A program made the translations under genes and the position numbers. From Pukyongia sp. (GTDB lineage: Bacteria; Bacteroidota; Bacteroidia; Flavobacteriales; Flavobacteriaceae), in NCBI GenBank assembly GCA_030148705.1, contig JASBSY010000018.1, positions 83,725 through 147,724 on the forward strand: a DNA stretch of 64,000 nucleotides, in the 5' to 3' direction. Below are positions 36,933 to 45,772 of this stretch, in pieces (positions within the stretch are counted from its first letter, which is position 1; every line of letters begins with the position of its first letter). Under the pieces are notes generated by a model. The model was not told the origin of the DNA, did not search any database, and saw only the letters and a program-made list of their open reading frames with translations.

Positions 36933-37616
36933 ATGAGAAAGTTTTGTTATCTGTTTTTTTCCTTCGCATTGATTTCAATACAGGCAAGTTGTCAGTCTTC
37001 AAATGAGACCAACAAAAAAATAGAGGCTGAGGCCCAGGCTACCATAGAGCCTGTGGAAGTACCACCTCAGAATGGACTGGAACGCGCCTATTTTGCCAGT
37101 GGCTGCTTTTGGTGCGTTGAAGCTATCTATGAAAGTGTGAAAGGCGTTAAGGAATCCATTTCCGGTTACAGCGGCGGACACACGGAAAACCCGACCTACG
37201 AATCGAGTAATACGGGCAGAACCGGGCACGCGGAGGCCGTGGAGGTGATTTACAACCCCGAAGTGGTTTCGTTCAAGACCCTGGTAGATGTGTACTTTGG
37301 TTCGCAGAATGTTACCCAGGTGAACGGACAGGGTCCTGATCACGGTTCCCAATACAGGTCTATTATTTTTTATCAGAATCCCGCACAGAAAGAAATTATC
37401 GAATCGAAGATCAGCGAATTGGAAAAAGAATACGGTGAAGGCAAGGTCGCAGCCCAGGTGTTGCCCTTTCAGAAATTCTGGGACGCTGAAAACTATCACC
37501 AGGATTACGAAAAACGGAATCCTACCAATCCATACATTCAGAATGTATCCATCCCCAGGTTAAAGCGGTTTCAGAAAAAATTCCCTGAACTCTTGAAAGA
37601 ACCGGCCGATCATTAA
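36933..37616 (+). CDS. msrA: peptide-methionine (S)-S-oxide reductase, exported lipoprotein form
   Basis: Reduces S-methionine sulfoxide in proteins. The 227-residue protein has a lipoprotein signal ending IQASC (Cys20), a Gln/Glu-rich linker and then the MsrA domain with the catalytic GCFWC (57-61, Cys58 nucleophile), YSGG (about 80-83), GHAE (about 98-101) and the DHGSQYRS motif (about 132-139). Most MsrA enzymes are cytoplasmic; the lipid anchor places this one in the envelope. Monocistronic. Confidence 0.93.
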   Translation: MRKFCYLFFSFALISIQASCQSSNETNKKIEAEAQATIEPVEVPPQNGLERAYFASGCFWCVEAIYESVKGVKESISGYSGGHTENPTYESSNTGRTGHAEAVEVIYNPEVVSFKTLVDVYFGSQNVTQVNGQGPDHGSQYRSIIFYQNPAQKEIIESKISELEKEYGEGKVAAQVLPFQKFWDAENYHQDYEKRNPTNPYIQNVSIPRLKRFQKKFPELLKEPADH

Positions 37617-37629
37617 TTCCCGGCGGTAT

Positions 37630-38433
37630 TCACTCACTTTTTACTGCCTTGATCTCATAAACCAGGGGAAAAAGACCATCGACTCTTTCATACATACCAT
37701 CTTCGGTCTTGATAAGATTCGGAAAAATATCATAGGGCGAAGCAGGGTGTTCCTTCAGGTACTCGATCTTCAGCCCCGCCTCTGTAAGTGCAGTGACGAC
37801 TTCTCCCAGGCCATGATTCCAACCGTATTCCTTGCTTAATATTTTCGTTTCGGCATCTTCGGTATATGAGCCCTCGTATTCTTCGTATATGGGTTCTTTT
37901 TGTTGGTAGCCGTATCGCAGCACCGGCGGGTCCTGGAGATAATCGAACATCCAGGCAATAGGATGAAATTCGACCATATAGAAAATTCCACCGGGTTTTA
38001 ATCGCTCCGATATCATTTTCGCCCAGGGCAACAGCTCGGGAATCCAGCCAATCACGCCGTAACTTGTAAAGACTATATCGAAAGTTTCAGAAATATACTC
38101 CGAAACGTCCAGGACATTACAACACAGGAAACTGGCGTTTAACTGAAGTTCCCGGTTAAGGGATTGAGCAATCTCTATTGCCTTTTCAGAAAAATCTATA
38201 CCGGTGCAGGCTGCTCCTTTCCGGGCCCAACTAAGCGTATCCTGGCCAAAGTGACACTGCAAATGAAGCAGGGATTTACCTGCCACTTCCGGTAAGGCGT
38301 CTAATTCGTACTTATTAAGGGAGCTATGTCCTTCTCTAAAGGCCTCTAGGTCGTAAAATTCACTGGCAGCGTGAACTTCAGCCTTTTTATTCCAGGTTTG
38401 ACGGTTGGTATCGAACTCCTTGTTAAAATTCAT
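37630..38433 (-). CDS. class I SAM-dependent methyltransferase
   Basis: A 267-residue methyltransferase with the SAM-binding LHLQCHFGQDTLSWARKGA (motif I, about 55-73), a post-I acidic residue in GIDFSEKAI (about 78-86) and a VFTSYGVIGW motif (about 119-128). The LHLQCHFG form is typical of a family of small bacterial methyltransferases of unknown substrate. Not clearly part of an operon; 14 bp from the convergent msrA. Confidence 0.85.
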   Translation of the reverse strand: MNFNKEFDTNRQTWNKKAEVHAASEFYDLEAFREGHSSLNKYELDALPEVAGKSLLHLQCHFGQDTLSWARKGAACTGIDFSEKAIEIAQSLNRELQLNASFLCCNVLDVSEYISETFDIVFTSYGVIGWIPELLPWAKMISERLKPGGIFYMVEFHPIAWMFDYLQDPPVLRYGYQQKEPIYEEYEGSYTEDAETKILSKEYGWNHGLGEVVTALTEAGLKIEYLKEHPASPYDIFPNLIKTEDGMYERVDGLFPLVYEIKAVKSE

Positions 38434-38581
38434 CGCTGTTGACTTATTGTAATTATCGGACTGATTGCCCTATTCACTAAACACAAAATTTTCATAAGAT
38501 TGGGTTAAAGACAGGTTAAATGCCGACAGTGCGGTGGGTTTTCCTGCTATCTTTAAGATACTAATCACAAAAACATTCATT

Positions 38582-38740
38582 ATGAGAGACTTAATTTGGT
38601 TAATAGTTGTAATCTTACTGGTAGGCTGGTTGATAGGCTACTTTGGTTTTGGAGACGCCGTGGGTAGTCTGATCCACATCCTTCTCGTTCTGGCTATAAT
38701 TGGAATCCTTTACCGACTCGCTACAGGCAGAAGGCCATAA
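38582..38740 (+). CDS. lmo0937 family small membrane protein
   Basis: A 52-residue protein with two hydrophobic segments (about 5-23 and 30-45) and a basic end (RLATGRRP). The sequence MRDLIWLIVVILLVGWLIG is characteristic of the lmo0937/DUF5670 family, often stress induced. The ATG at 38582 matches the family start; an upstream in-frame ATG at 38534 adds unrelated residues. Followed 25 bp later by a tiny lipoprotein gene. Confidence 0.88.
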   Translation: MRDLIWLIVVILLVGWLIGYFGFGDAVGSLIHILLVLAIIGILYRLATGRRP

Positions 38741-38765
38741 ATTTACTAACCTTTAAATTATTATT

Positions 38766-38897
38766 ATGAGAAAATTTCTTTTACTCTTGCTATTTCTGGG
38801 AGTGGCGAGTGTTACCTTCGAAAGCTGCCGGGAGAATAAAACGGTGGCAGATGATGTTGAAGATGTGGTCGATGACGCGGAAGATGCAATAGATTAA
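38766..38897 (+). CDS. 43-residue acidic lipoprotein
   Basis: A short gene with a clear lipoprotein signal (MRKFLLLLLFLGVASVTFES then Cys21) and a 22-residue acidic tail with the alternating DDVEDVVDDAEDAID pattern. The mature peptide would be lipid-anchored and strongly negative. It is too short for family assignment. It lies 25 bp after the lmo0937-type gene in the same direction and before a hairpin, so the two probably form a small stress operon. Confidence 0.7.
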   Translation: MRKFLLLLLFLGVASVTFESCRENKTVADDVEDVVDDAEDAID

Positions 38898-38915
38898 ATC
38901 CACAGCTCTTAACTT

Positions 38916-38940
38916 AAAGCCTGTCCGACGGATGGGCTTT
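38916..38940. terminator. hairpin between the small lipoprotein and GNAT genes
   Basis: An 11-bp stem (AAAGCCTGTCC with GGATGGGCTTT, two G-T pairs) around a 3-nt loop, between convergent genes. The T run is short on both strands, so activity is uncertain. Confidence 0.6.
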
Positions 38941-39229
38941 ATACATTATAACCTTCTGCAACCAGGGATTTCCACTCTTGATGTTCCCGGATGTACGATG
39001 CCACAAAAGGACACAGGGGTACTACCTTTTCTCCCTCCTGCAAAATTTGCTGAAGGACCTGTTTCACTAAGTTCGAGCCTATACCTTTGCCTTCCAGGGA
39101 TTTTGGCACCTCTGTATGGGTTAGGTATACTCCATTTTTCGCCCTTATATATTCAATAAAGGCGATTTTTCGCTCGTATTCTGTTTCAAATCGTTTGCGT
39201 TCTGTATTATCATTTATAGTTAATTCCAT
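38939..39229 (-). CDS. small GNAT-type N-acetyltransferase
   Basis: A 96-residue protein of the short GNAT class (COG2388, NATD1-like). The acetyl-CoA-binding signature appears as VPKSLEGKGIGSNLVKQVL (about 41-59), and the C-terminal LCPFVASYIREH matches the family. Substrate unknown. It lies 3 bp after the Fe-S protein gene on the same strand, and the two often travel together. Confidence 0.88.
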   Translation of the reverse strand: MELTINDNTERKRFETEYERKIAFIEYIRAKNGVYLTHTEVPKSLEGKGIGSNLVKQVLQQILQEGEKVVPLCPFVASYIREHQEWKSLVAEGYNV

Positions 39230-39232
39230 CGA

Positions 39233-39649
39233 CTATTTTTTGTGAGATCCGTCGCAAAAAGGAATATTAGAGGTTTTACCGCATCTGCAAAACGATGTTC
39301 TTGGCTCTTTAACCTCTATCCTTCCATCGGCATGAATTACCTCTATTGTTCCTTTAACCAATAAAGGTCCATTATTCAGAACTTCAACACAGGTACGCTC
39401 CGCATTTTGTTCTTTTGTATCCTCGGTTACTTTGTCCGAATTCCTGTAATAGGTGAGAGCGCCGCTGGGACACTTTTCCACGGTACGTATAATCGCTTCG
39501 GAAGTTGATTCCCCTACTTTTATCCAGGGCTTTTCATTGGGATTGAAGACTTGTGGCGAACCTTTTACACACTCTTTTGAATGAAAACACAAACCGGGTT
39601 TCCAAACCACGGTTATCTCACCGTTCGAATATTCTTTTTTAATGTCCAT
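39233..39649 (-). CDS. (4Fe-4S)-type and CDGSH iron-sulfur protein
   Basis: A 138-residue fusion of two iron-sulfur modules. The N-terminal Fer4_19-like domain has CFHSKEC (about 22-28) and KCPSGAL (about 58-64); the C-terminal CDGSH/mitoNEET-type motif is CRCGKTSNIPFCDGSH (about 121-136), which binds a 2Fe-2S cluster through three Cys and one His. The ATG at 39649 gives the usual N terminus MDIKKEYSNGEI. Redox partner unknown. Confidence 0.9.
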   Translation of the reverse strand: MDIKKEYSNGEITVVWKPGLCFHSKECVKGSPQVFNPNEKPWIKVGESTSEAIIRTVEKCPSGALTYYRNSDKVTEDTKEQNAERTCVEVLNNGPLLVKGTIEVIHADGRIEVKEPRTSFCRCGKTSNIPFCDGSHKK

Positions 39650-39713
39650 ATATAAAAATACAAAAATTATGTATGCTGTACGGGAATGATTATTTTTACT
39701 GAAATTCAACGCT

Positions 39714-40397
39714 ATGAGAATTTCTATCGGCCTACTCCTTTCGACTATTTTACTTGCTTCATGTAATAATTCTTCTGAAAAGGCTACCGCCGATCTAGCT
39801 TCGAACGAAGTTCAAACTACAGCCGAAAAGATAGCAATGGCATATGGAATTGAAAACTGGAAGGGGGTCGACATGCTGGAATTTACATTCAACGTAGACA
39901 GGGGTGAGCGACATTTCGAGCGCAGTTTTAAGTGGTTTCCCAAACAAAACAAGGTGGTCTATATGAATGAAAAAGATACTGTTTCCTATTTCCGGGACCA
40001 ACCTCTGGACAGTATTTCACGGGCTGCCGATAAGCGGTTCATCAATGATACGTATTGGATGTTATCTCCTTTTAAACTGGTCTGGGATGAAGGTACCACC
40101 TTTATCGATTCCACCCGGGTGGCAGCAGCTGTTTCAAAAGACACTTTAAATAAGCTTACAATAATATACGGTAATGAAGGTGGCTATACCCCCGGCGATG
40201 CGTATGATTTTTATTACGATAACTCTTATATGGTGAAGGAATGGGCATATCGCCCACAGAATGCGGCTAAGGCTGCTACCGCTACCCTTTGGGGTGAAGT
40301 TAAATCGTATGACGGCATCAAAATTGCCACCCAACACACCGATACGACCGGTAATTTCAGGTTGTATTTCAGTAATATTTCGGTTATTCGCGAATAG
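39714..40397 (+). CDS. lipoprotein of unknown function
   Basis: A 227-residue lipoprotein with signal MRISIGLLLSTILLASC (Cys17). The mature part looks beta-rich, with FTFNVDRGERHFERSFKWFP, YDFYYDN and SYDGIKIATQHTDTTGNFRLYF segments reminiscent of outer-membrane lipoproteins that fold as a half barrel, but I recognise no named family. The stop abuts that of the convergent haloperoxidase-like gene with no spacer. Confidence 0.7.
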   Translation: MRISIGLLLSTILLASCNNSSEKATADLASNEVQTTAEKIAMAYGIENWKGVDMLEFTFNVDRGERHFERSFKWFPKQNKVVYMNEKDTVSYFRDQPLDSISRAADKRFINDTYWMLSPFKLVWDEGTTFIDSTRVAAAVSKDTLNKLTIIYGNEGGYTPGDAYDFYYDNSYMVKEWAYRPQNAAKAATATLWGEVKSYDGIKIATQHTDTTGNFRLYFSNISVIRE

Positions 40398-42563
40398 TTA
40401 CTTCTTTAAAAATCTTCGCACCAAAATCGGGTTCCCCTCATTTTGAAGGACTGCAAAATACATTCCCTGTGAGAGCGCAGAAATATTTAACCGGCAATAA
40501 TGATTCTCATCAAAATCTGCGGGAACAGACAATATCCTATTCCCAACCATATCATACACATTGAGCTGTAAGTTGTCGTTGGTTTCATATGCCAGGGTTA
40601 GCAGGTCGCTGGCAGGATTAGGAAAGAGAATTCCGTTAGCAACACTTTCAGCATTAAACACGCGTTTCGCAAATTCGAAGGCGTTATGCCCCAGTTCAAA
40701 ACCGATAAATCTACCGGGAATGTCATCACAGGGCGGGTGAATACCGCCCCAAATCCGGGATAAGCTGGTCTGATCGCTGGCATCCCTGTATGTCGCCCAT
40801 TGCAATTGAAACGACTCGCTTGGCCCCTTTTCAAATTTCAGGAATTCATGCTGTTGAATATCGAAAACTCCCATCCCCCCGGGAAAATACTCATCTCCCG
40901 TGAGTCTGGTAAGGATTTCTGCAGCTGCCCTGGAAAAGGTGGAATGACCTGAAACATACCCCGCAAATGGTGGGGTAACAAAGGAAGGCCTCTGGTAGGG
41001 AAACCATTCTTCGGCAAGTATCCAGCCTACACCCGCGATGTCATTATTAGGATCAGCTATATAATCCGGTCCGCGCCAGGTGTACAGTTTTATTTTCCCT
41101 ACGTTTTCATCGAATGCGCCTGCCAGTGGGTCTCCGGGATTTACAAGTTCGATATAATCGGGAATAAGCGGAATGCCATGAGGGTGATAACTGGGTAAGG
41201 CAGGGTCGCTGGACTGCCCGCGATCTGTCATATAGCGGATGGCACTAATAGGCCTCACATAATCGTAATACCCTTTAATTCCCCAGGCCGTAACCGCCAC
41301 ATCGTGCATGGCTCCGCCAAGTATAAAATACGAACGAATATCCCATTCCAGGTCTGATAATACTTCCCCTCTCCCCTCGAATCGCTTTTCGAGTAAGGGA
41401 TGGTCGTTTACATAGTTCAGGATGGTGAACCAATGCCCGGGTGGTGTTTCGCTGTCCGGCCCATCGGCCCAGAATTCGGCAAGGACTCTGGTATAATCCC
41501 CCCGCTTTACAATTTGAGGTTGATAGGGTTCTCCCGTCACCGGGTTTACCGGCCTTCCCCGGGATGGATCGCCACCTTCAAAAAAATCATAAAAATCCTT
41601 GTAATCAGAAAATAACTGAGGATACTCATCAAACGGTAAATTGCCAAGAGCTGCAGGGGAAATGTCGATGGTGGTAGTATCTTCAGGCCCCAGGTGCGAA
41701 CCCCAGACAGATACCATGGCAAAACCCCATTTGTAAGGATCCTCTAATCCCAAACCATTCTGAATAAATGGCGGTGCACCGGGATCCATATAAACGTAAT
41801 AATCGAAATCGGGCGATGGAAATATGGTAAGCTGTTCCTCACTTAAGGCAAAAGGCGTAACCTGCCCCCACTCGGGCCCCAAAAAAGGCGGCTGTCCGCC
41901 CGGAATGGTATTTCCACTTTGATCTACCCAATTTTCAACTCTTAACGGTTGCCAGTGGTTGGGGAATTCCATAGTTGGATTTCCTGAGATATCTGTATTT
42001 AATGGGGCGTTCAATGGCTCATAATAACGATTCTGGTAATCGTTGGCCTCATTTGAACCATCCTGTAGTCCGAACGCAATAAGTTGTTCAGCAATATAGT
42101 TCCCCATTGCGGCCGGATTGCCGTTCTTGTAATACGCATTGTTATAGGTGGTGTCGTAACCAAATGATTCCATCAAACTATCGATGGAGGCATATATCTC
42201 ATCCTTACCCGGGGAATTCGCAAAGCGATGTTTCATTAAACGATAAACCGCATAGCTTATGGTTTTATGTCTCGCTGTTGCGATTTCTTCATCGGTAGTA
42301 AATCCATCGAATATACATTCGTAGGAACCCAATTTATTCCCAAGAAAAAACGGCCTGCTATCCTTGTCATATATCGACCAGCCTTCGTACATGGCAAGCG
42401 AAGTATGGAAAAGGTTGCGCGCGTGAACAGTAGGACGAGCGTAATCGTTCCGGATGGCATGCAGCACTTCCTCATTCCATTGCCTGGCCACAGATTGTGC
42501 AAATCCCATGGCTGTAATCAGTAATGCACATACGGGCAGTATGAGTCGAATTGCGGTCGTCAT
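40398..42563 (-). CDS. secreted vanadium-dependent haloperoxidase-like enzyme with T9SS sorting domain
   Basis: A 721-residue exported PAP2-superfamily enzyme. A signal peptide (about 1-22) precedes a long helical domain and a complete vanadate site: Lys430 and Arg437 (KGYYDYVRP), Ser538-Gly539-His540 (GYVSGHST), Arg603 and His609 (RIWGGIHPP). These are the seven residues that bind vanadate in chloro- and bromoperoxidases. A type A sorting domain follows at about 650-721. The ATG at 42563 is preferred over one 21 bp upstream. It lies back to back with kynU; halide specificity unknown. Confidence 0.85.
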   Translation of the reverse strand: MTTAIRLILPVCALLITAMGFAQSVARQWNEEVLHAIRNDYARPTVHARNLFHTSLAMYEGWSIYDKDSRPFFLGNKLGSYECIFDGFTTDEEIATARHKTISYAVYRLMKHRFANSPGKDEIYASIDSLMESFGYDTTYNNAYYKNGNPAAMGNYIAEQLIAFGLQDGSNEANDYQNRYYEPLNAPLNTDISGNPTMEFPNHWQPLRVENWVDQSGNTIPGGQPPFLGPEWGQVTPFALSEEQLTIFPSPDFDYYVYMDPGAPPFIQNGLGLEDPYKWGFAMVSVWGSHLGPEDTTTIDISPAALGNLPFDEYPQLFSDYKDFYDFFEGGDPSRGRPVNPVTGEPYQPQIVKRGDYTRVLAEFWADGPDSETPPGHWFTILNYVNDHPLLEKRFEGRGEVLSDLEWDIRSYFILGGAMHDVAVTAWGIKGYYDYVRPISAIRYMTDRGQSSDPALPSYHPHGIPLIPDYIELVNPGDPLAGAFDENVGKIKLYTWRGPDYIADPNNDIAGVGWILAEEWFPYQRPSFVTPPFAGYVSGHSTFSRAAAEILTRLTGDEYFPGGMGVFDIQQHEFLKFEKGPSESFQLQWATYRDASDQTSLSRIWGGIHPPCDDIPGRFIGFELGHNAFEFAKRVFNAESVANGILFPNPASDLLTLAYETNDNLQLNVYDMVGNRILSVPADFDENHYCRLNISALSQGMYFAVLQNEGNPILVRRFLKK

Positions 42564-42567
42564 TGCA

Positions 42568-42575
42568 CAAATATA
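42568..42575 (-). promoter_or_regulatory. -7 promoter box TATATTTG for the haloperoxidase-like gene, 4 nt from ATG
   Basis: Exact TAnnTTTG match on the minus strand, followed by TGCA and the ATG. It lies 45 bp from the opposed kynU box. Confidence 0.5.
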
Positions 42576-42620
42576 AATTAACAAGCCTTAAAATTGGAAA
42601 CCAGAACGAATATAAATTCC

Positions 42621-42628
42621 TATTTTTG
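42621..42628 (+). promoter_or_regulatory. -7 promoter box TATTTTTG for the kynurenine operon
   Basis: Exact TAnnTTTG match, 25 bp before the kynU ATG at 42654. No repressor gene lies nearby and no clear operator palindrome is visible between the two opposed boxes. Confidence 0.5.
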
Positions 42629-42653
42629 TTCAAAGCCGAAATTACTCCAGACT

Positions 42654-43919
42654 ATGTTCGAAAATTCCCTTGAATTTGCCCGGCGTTGTGATGCCGAAGA
42701 CACTTTGGCCCACTTCCGGGAAAAATTTCATATCCCAACTGATTCCAACGGCAATGAACTTATTTATCTCTGCGGTAATTCACTTGGGCTTCAGCCAAAA
42801 TCCACTTCAACATATATAAAAAAAGAACTGGAGGATTGGGCAAATCTTGGTGTGGAAGGTCATACCCATGCCAGGCATCCCTGGATGCCTTACCATGAAT
42901 TCCTTACCGAGAAAATGGCAAAGCTGGTAGGAGCCAAAAACGAGGAAGTGGTGGTAATGAATACACTCACCACCAATCTGCATTTAATGATGGTATCTTT
43001 TTATCAACCGACCAAAGCGCGCTATAAGATCGTGGTTGAGAGCGACGCTTTCCCCAGCGATAAATACGCGGTGGAAAGTCAGCTGAGATTTCATGGCTTT
43101 GCTCCTTCAGACGGCCTTATTCTATGGAAGCCCCGCCCGGGAGAAGACCTTTGCCGGATGGAGGACCTGGAAGAAATTATGAAGGAAGAGGGATCATCGA
43201 TCGCGCTGCTCATGATAGGTAGCACCAATTATTACAGCGGGCAGTCCTTTCCGCTAAAAGAAATAACTAAACTGGGACATGATCACGGCTGTAAAGTAGG
43301 CTTCGATCTTGCACACGGGGCTGGAAATATTCTTCCCGACCTGCACAATGCCGGTCCCGATTTTGCCGTCTGGTGCAGTTATAAATACCTCAACAGCGGA
43401 CCGGGTAGCCTAGCAGGCTGTTTTGTCCATGAACGTCATGCCGAGAATGCCCAGTTAAAACGTTTCGCAGGATGGTGGGGTCATAACAAACAGACCCGTT
43501 TCAATATGAGACACGAATTCGATCCCCTCCCGGGAGCCGAAGGCTGGCAACTAAGTAATCCGCCCATACTTTCCATGGCGGCCATCATGGCGTCTTTGGA
43601 TGTATTTGACGAGGCGGGAATGGAAAATTTACGTGAAAAGGCTATTAAACTTACCGGTTTCCTGGAATATCTGATCGACGAATTAAACAACGATGGTATT
43701 TCAATGATTACGCCCCGCAACCCGGACGAACGAGGTTGCCAGTTATCCATTCAACTAAAGAACGCCAATAAAGACCTGCACACCCGGTTAACAGCAGCCG
43801 GGGTGATAAGCGACTGGCGCGAACCGGATGTGATTCGCGTGGCTCCTGTTCCACTGTACAACAGTTTCGAGGATGTATATAAGTTTGCCGAACGATTAAA
43901 ACAGCTTTTGAATTCATGA
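42654..43919 (+). CDS. kynU: kynureninase
   Basis: PLP enzyme cleaving (3-hydroxy)kynurenine to (3-hydroxy)anthranilate and alanine. The 421-residue protein has the LCGNSLGLQP motif (about 39-48), the GSTNYYSGQ region and PLP Lys244 in WCSYKYLNSGPG. The ATG at 42654 fits the family; the open frame extends 20 codons further without similarity. First gene of the kynurenine operon, overlapping kmo by 4 bp. Confidence 0.96.
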   Translation: MFENSLEFARRCDAEDTLAHFREKFHIPTDSNGNELIYLCGNSLGLQPKSTSTYIKKELEDWANLGVEGHTHARHPWMPYHEFLTEKMAKLVGAKNEEVVVMNTLTTNLHLMMVSFYQPTKARYKIVVESDAFPSDKYAVESQLRFHGFAPSDGLILWKPRPGEDLCRMEDLEEIMKEEGSSIALLMIGSTNYYSGQSFPLKEITKLGHDHGCKVGFDLAHGAGNILPDLHNAGPDFAVWCSYKYLNSGPGSLAGCFVHERHAENAQLKRFAGWWGHNKQTRFNMRHEFDPLPGAEGWQLSNPPILSMAAIMASLDVFDEAGMENLREKAIKLTGFLEYLIDELNNDGISMITPRNPDERGCQLSIQLKNANKDLHTRLTAAGVISDWREPDVIRVAPVPLYNSFEDVYKFAERLKQLLNS

Positions 43920-45316
43920 GGACGAACGATCATATTTTAATCATTGGTGCAGGATTATGCGGCAGCCTGCTTTGCATCCGATTGGCACAAAGGGGCTATA
44001 AGGTAACCATGGTGGAAAAACGACCTGACCTCCGCAAGGTCACTCAGGATGCGGGCCGATCGATAAACCTGGCTCTAAGCGACCGGGGTTTGAAAGGATT
44101 ACGCCTTGCGGGCGTTGAAGAAGAAGCAAAAAAATTGTGTATTCCCATGCACGGTAGGATGATTCACGACAAAGAGGGAAATAAATTTTTAAGCCCCTAC
44201 AGCGGAAGAGCCGATGAATACATCAATTCCATTTCCCGCCCAGGCCTCAATATGCTACTGCTTGATACAGCAGAAAACCTGCCGGGAGTGGAAATTATTT
44301 TCGATCACGGCTGTGAAAAGGTCGATTTAAAGAACGCTTCGGCAACATTTAAGAATTCTGTATCAGGCGAGCGAGTTAAAATTGAAGCAGATATCTTATT
44401 CGGTACAGACGGGGCCGGATCGGCTGTGCGAAAATCCATGTTTCTGAACAAGGAGTTCCTGTTCAGTTTTAGTCAGGAGTGGTTAACCCACGGCTACAAG
44501 GAAATCACAATTCCTGCTGCAAAGGACGGCGGTTATCGTACCGATGCCAACGCACTGCATATATGGCCGCGCGGAGAGGATATGCTTATAGCACTTCCAA
44601 ATTTGGACGGCAGCTTTACGGTAACCTTATTCTTACCCTACAGCAATAGTGATTATTGTTTTGATAACTTAAGCAGCCCCGAAATGGTAAAGCGGTATTT
44701 CGAGGCTGAATATCCCGATGCCCTTTCCCTGATGCCGGATCTGGACAAAGAGTTCTTTGATAATCCAACCGGCCCGCTGGGCACCATTAAGTGCTCACCG
44801 TGGAGCAGCTTCGGTAAGACATTGCTCATGGGCGATGCGGCACATGCTATTGTCCCCTTCTACGGACAGGGAATGAATGCCTCATTCGAAGATGTAGTGG
44901 TCTTCGACGAGATCCTGGATAAAGTTGAAGGCGACTGGCAGCAGGTTTTCGCCCGGTATGAGCAGGTGAGAAAAGCAGATACCGATGCCATAGCCGATCT
45001 TGCACTGGATAACTTCTACGAGATGAAGGAGCACACTGCCAGTGCACTTTTTCAGAAAAAACGCAAGCTTGAGATCGCATTCGAAACCAATTTTTCAAAC
45101 CGTTATAGCAGTAAATATTCTTTAGTTACCTTTAATGAGGATATTCCGTATTCGAAAGCAATGCGTTTAGGAAGAGCACAGGATAAAGCCATTCTCAATC
45201 TGCTGGCTGACGAAAAGTTAACGGAAGCCATGTCTTTGGAGGATAAACTGGCCATGGTAACGAAAGAAACAAATGAAATGCTGCAGGACGATGCAGTGGT
45301 TAAATATTTGAAATAA
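43916..45316 (+). CDS. kmo: kynurenine 3-monooxygenase
   Basis: FAD- and NADPH-dependent hydroxylase turning kynurenine into 3-hydroxykynurenine. The 466-residue protein has the FAD dinucleotide motif [17 protein letters not shown] (about 11-27), the substrate-loop [11 protein letters not shown] (about 50-60) and [16 protein letters not shown] (about 304-319). A C-terminal region may bind the membrane as in eukaryotic KMO. Overlaps kynU by 4 bp; RidA follows after 5 bp. Confidence 0.96.
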   Translation: MRTNDHILIIGAGLCGSLLCIRLAQRGYKVTMVEKRPDLRKVTQDAGRSINLALSDRGLKGLRLAGVEEEAKKLCIPMHGRMIHDKEGNKFLSPYSGRADEYINSISRPGLNMLLLDTAENLPGVEIIFDHGCEKVDLKNASATFKNSVSGERVKIEADILFGTDGAGSAVRKSMFLNKEFLFSFSQEWLTHGYKEITIPAAKDGGYRTDANALHIWPRGEDMLIALPNLDGSFTVTLFLPYSNSDYCFDNLSSPEMVKRYFEAEYPDALSLMPDLDKEFFDNPTGPLGTIKCSPWSSFGKTLLMGDAAHAIVPFYGQGMNASFEDVVVFDEILDKVEGDWQQVFARYEQVRKADTDAIADLALDNFYEMKEHTASALFQKKRKLEIAFETNFSNRYSSKYSLVTFNEDIPYSKAMRLGRAQDKAILNLLADEKLTEAMSLEDKLAMVTKETNEMLQDDAVVKYLK

Positions 45317-45321
45317 GTATT

Positions 45322-45744
45322 ATGACAAATAAAAGCAGCTTAGTTGAAGGAAAAGCCACACCAAGAGGCGCCTATCCTCATGTAAAACGAGTGGGCGACT
45401 TTATCTTTATCAGTGGTACAAGTTCGCGGTTGGCAGATAACAGCTTTGCCGGAGTTCACAAATTGGACGACATGGGCAGTATGCACCTGGATATCCGGGA
45501 GCAAACCCGCGCGGTCCTTGAGAATATCAGGGATTACCTCGCTACGGAAGGTGCCGAGCTTTCAGATGTAGTGGATATAACCACCTTTCTGGTGAACATG
45601 AACGATTTTGGAGGTTATAATGAGGTTTATTCAGAATTTTTCAGCAAAGAAACCGGTCCGGCCAGGACTACGGTGGCAGTACACCAGTTACCCCACCCCT
45701 ATTTGGTGGTAGAAATTAAAGCCATGGCGTATAAACCTGTTTAG
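45322..45744 (+). CDS. RidA-family protein, probable 2-aminomuconate deaminase
   Basis: A 140-residue Rid-superfamily protein with [12 protein letters not shown] (about 26-37) and the C-terminal [26 protein letters not shown] region, read here in two parts ([13 protein letters not shown] then LVVEIKAMA). The position between kmo and a semialdehyde dehydrogenase suggests hydrolysis of 2-aminomuconate to 4-oxalocrotonate as in AmnD/NbaF. General enamine deaminase activity is the alternative. Confidence 0.85.
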   Translation: MTNKSSLVEGKATPRGAYPHVKRVGDFIFISGTSSRLADNSFAGVHKLDDMGSMHLDIREQTRAVLENIRDYLATEGAELSDVVDITTFLVNMNDFGGYNEVYSEFFSKETGPARTTVAVHQLPHPYLVVEIKAMAYKPV

Positions 45745-45772
45745 TAAACCCCTCTAGAAACCGATTCTACTC

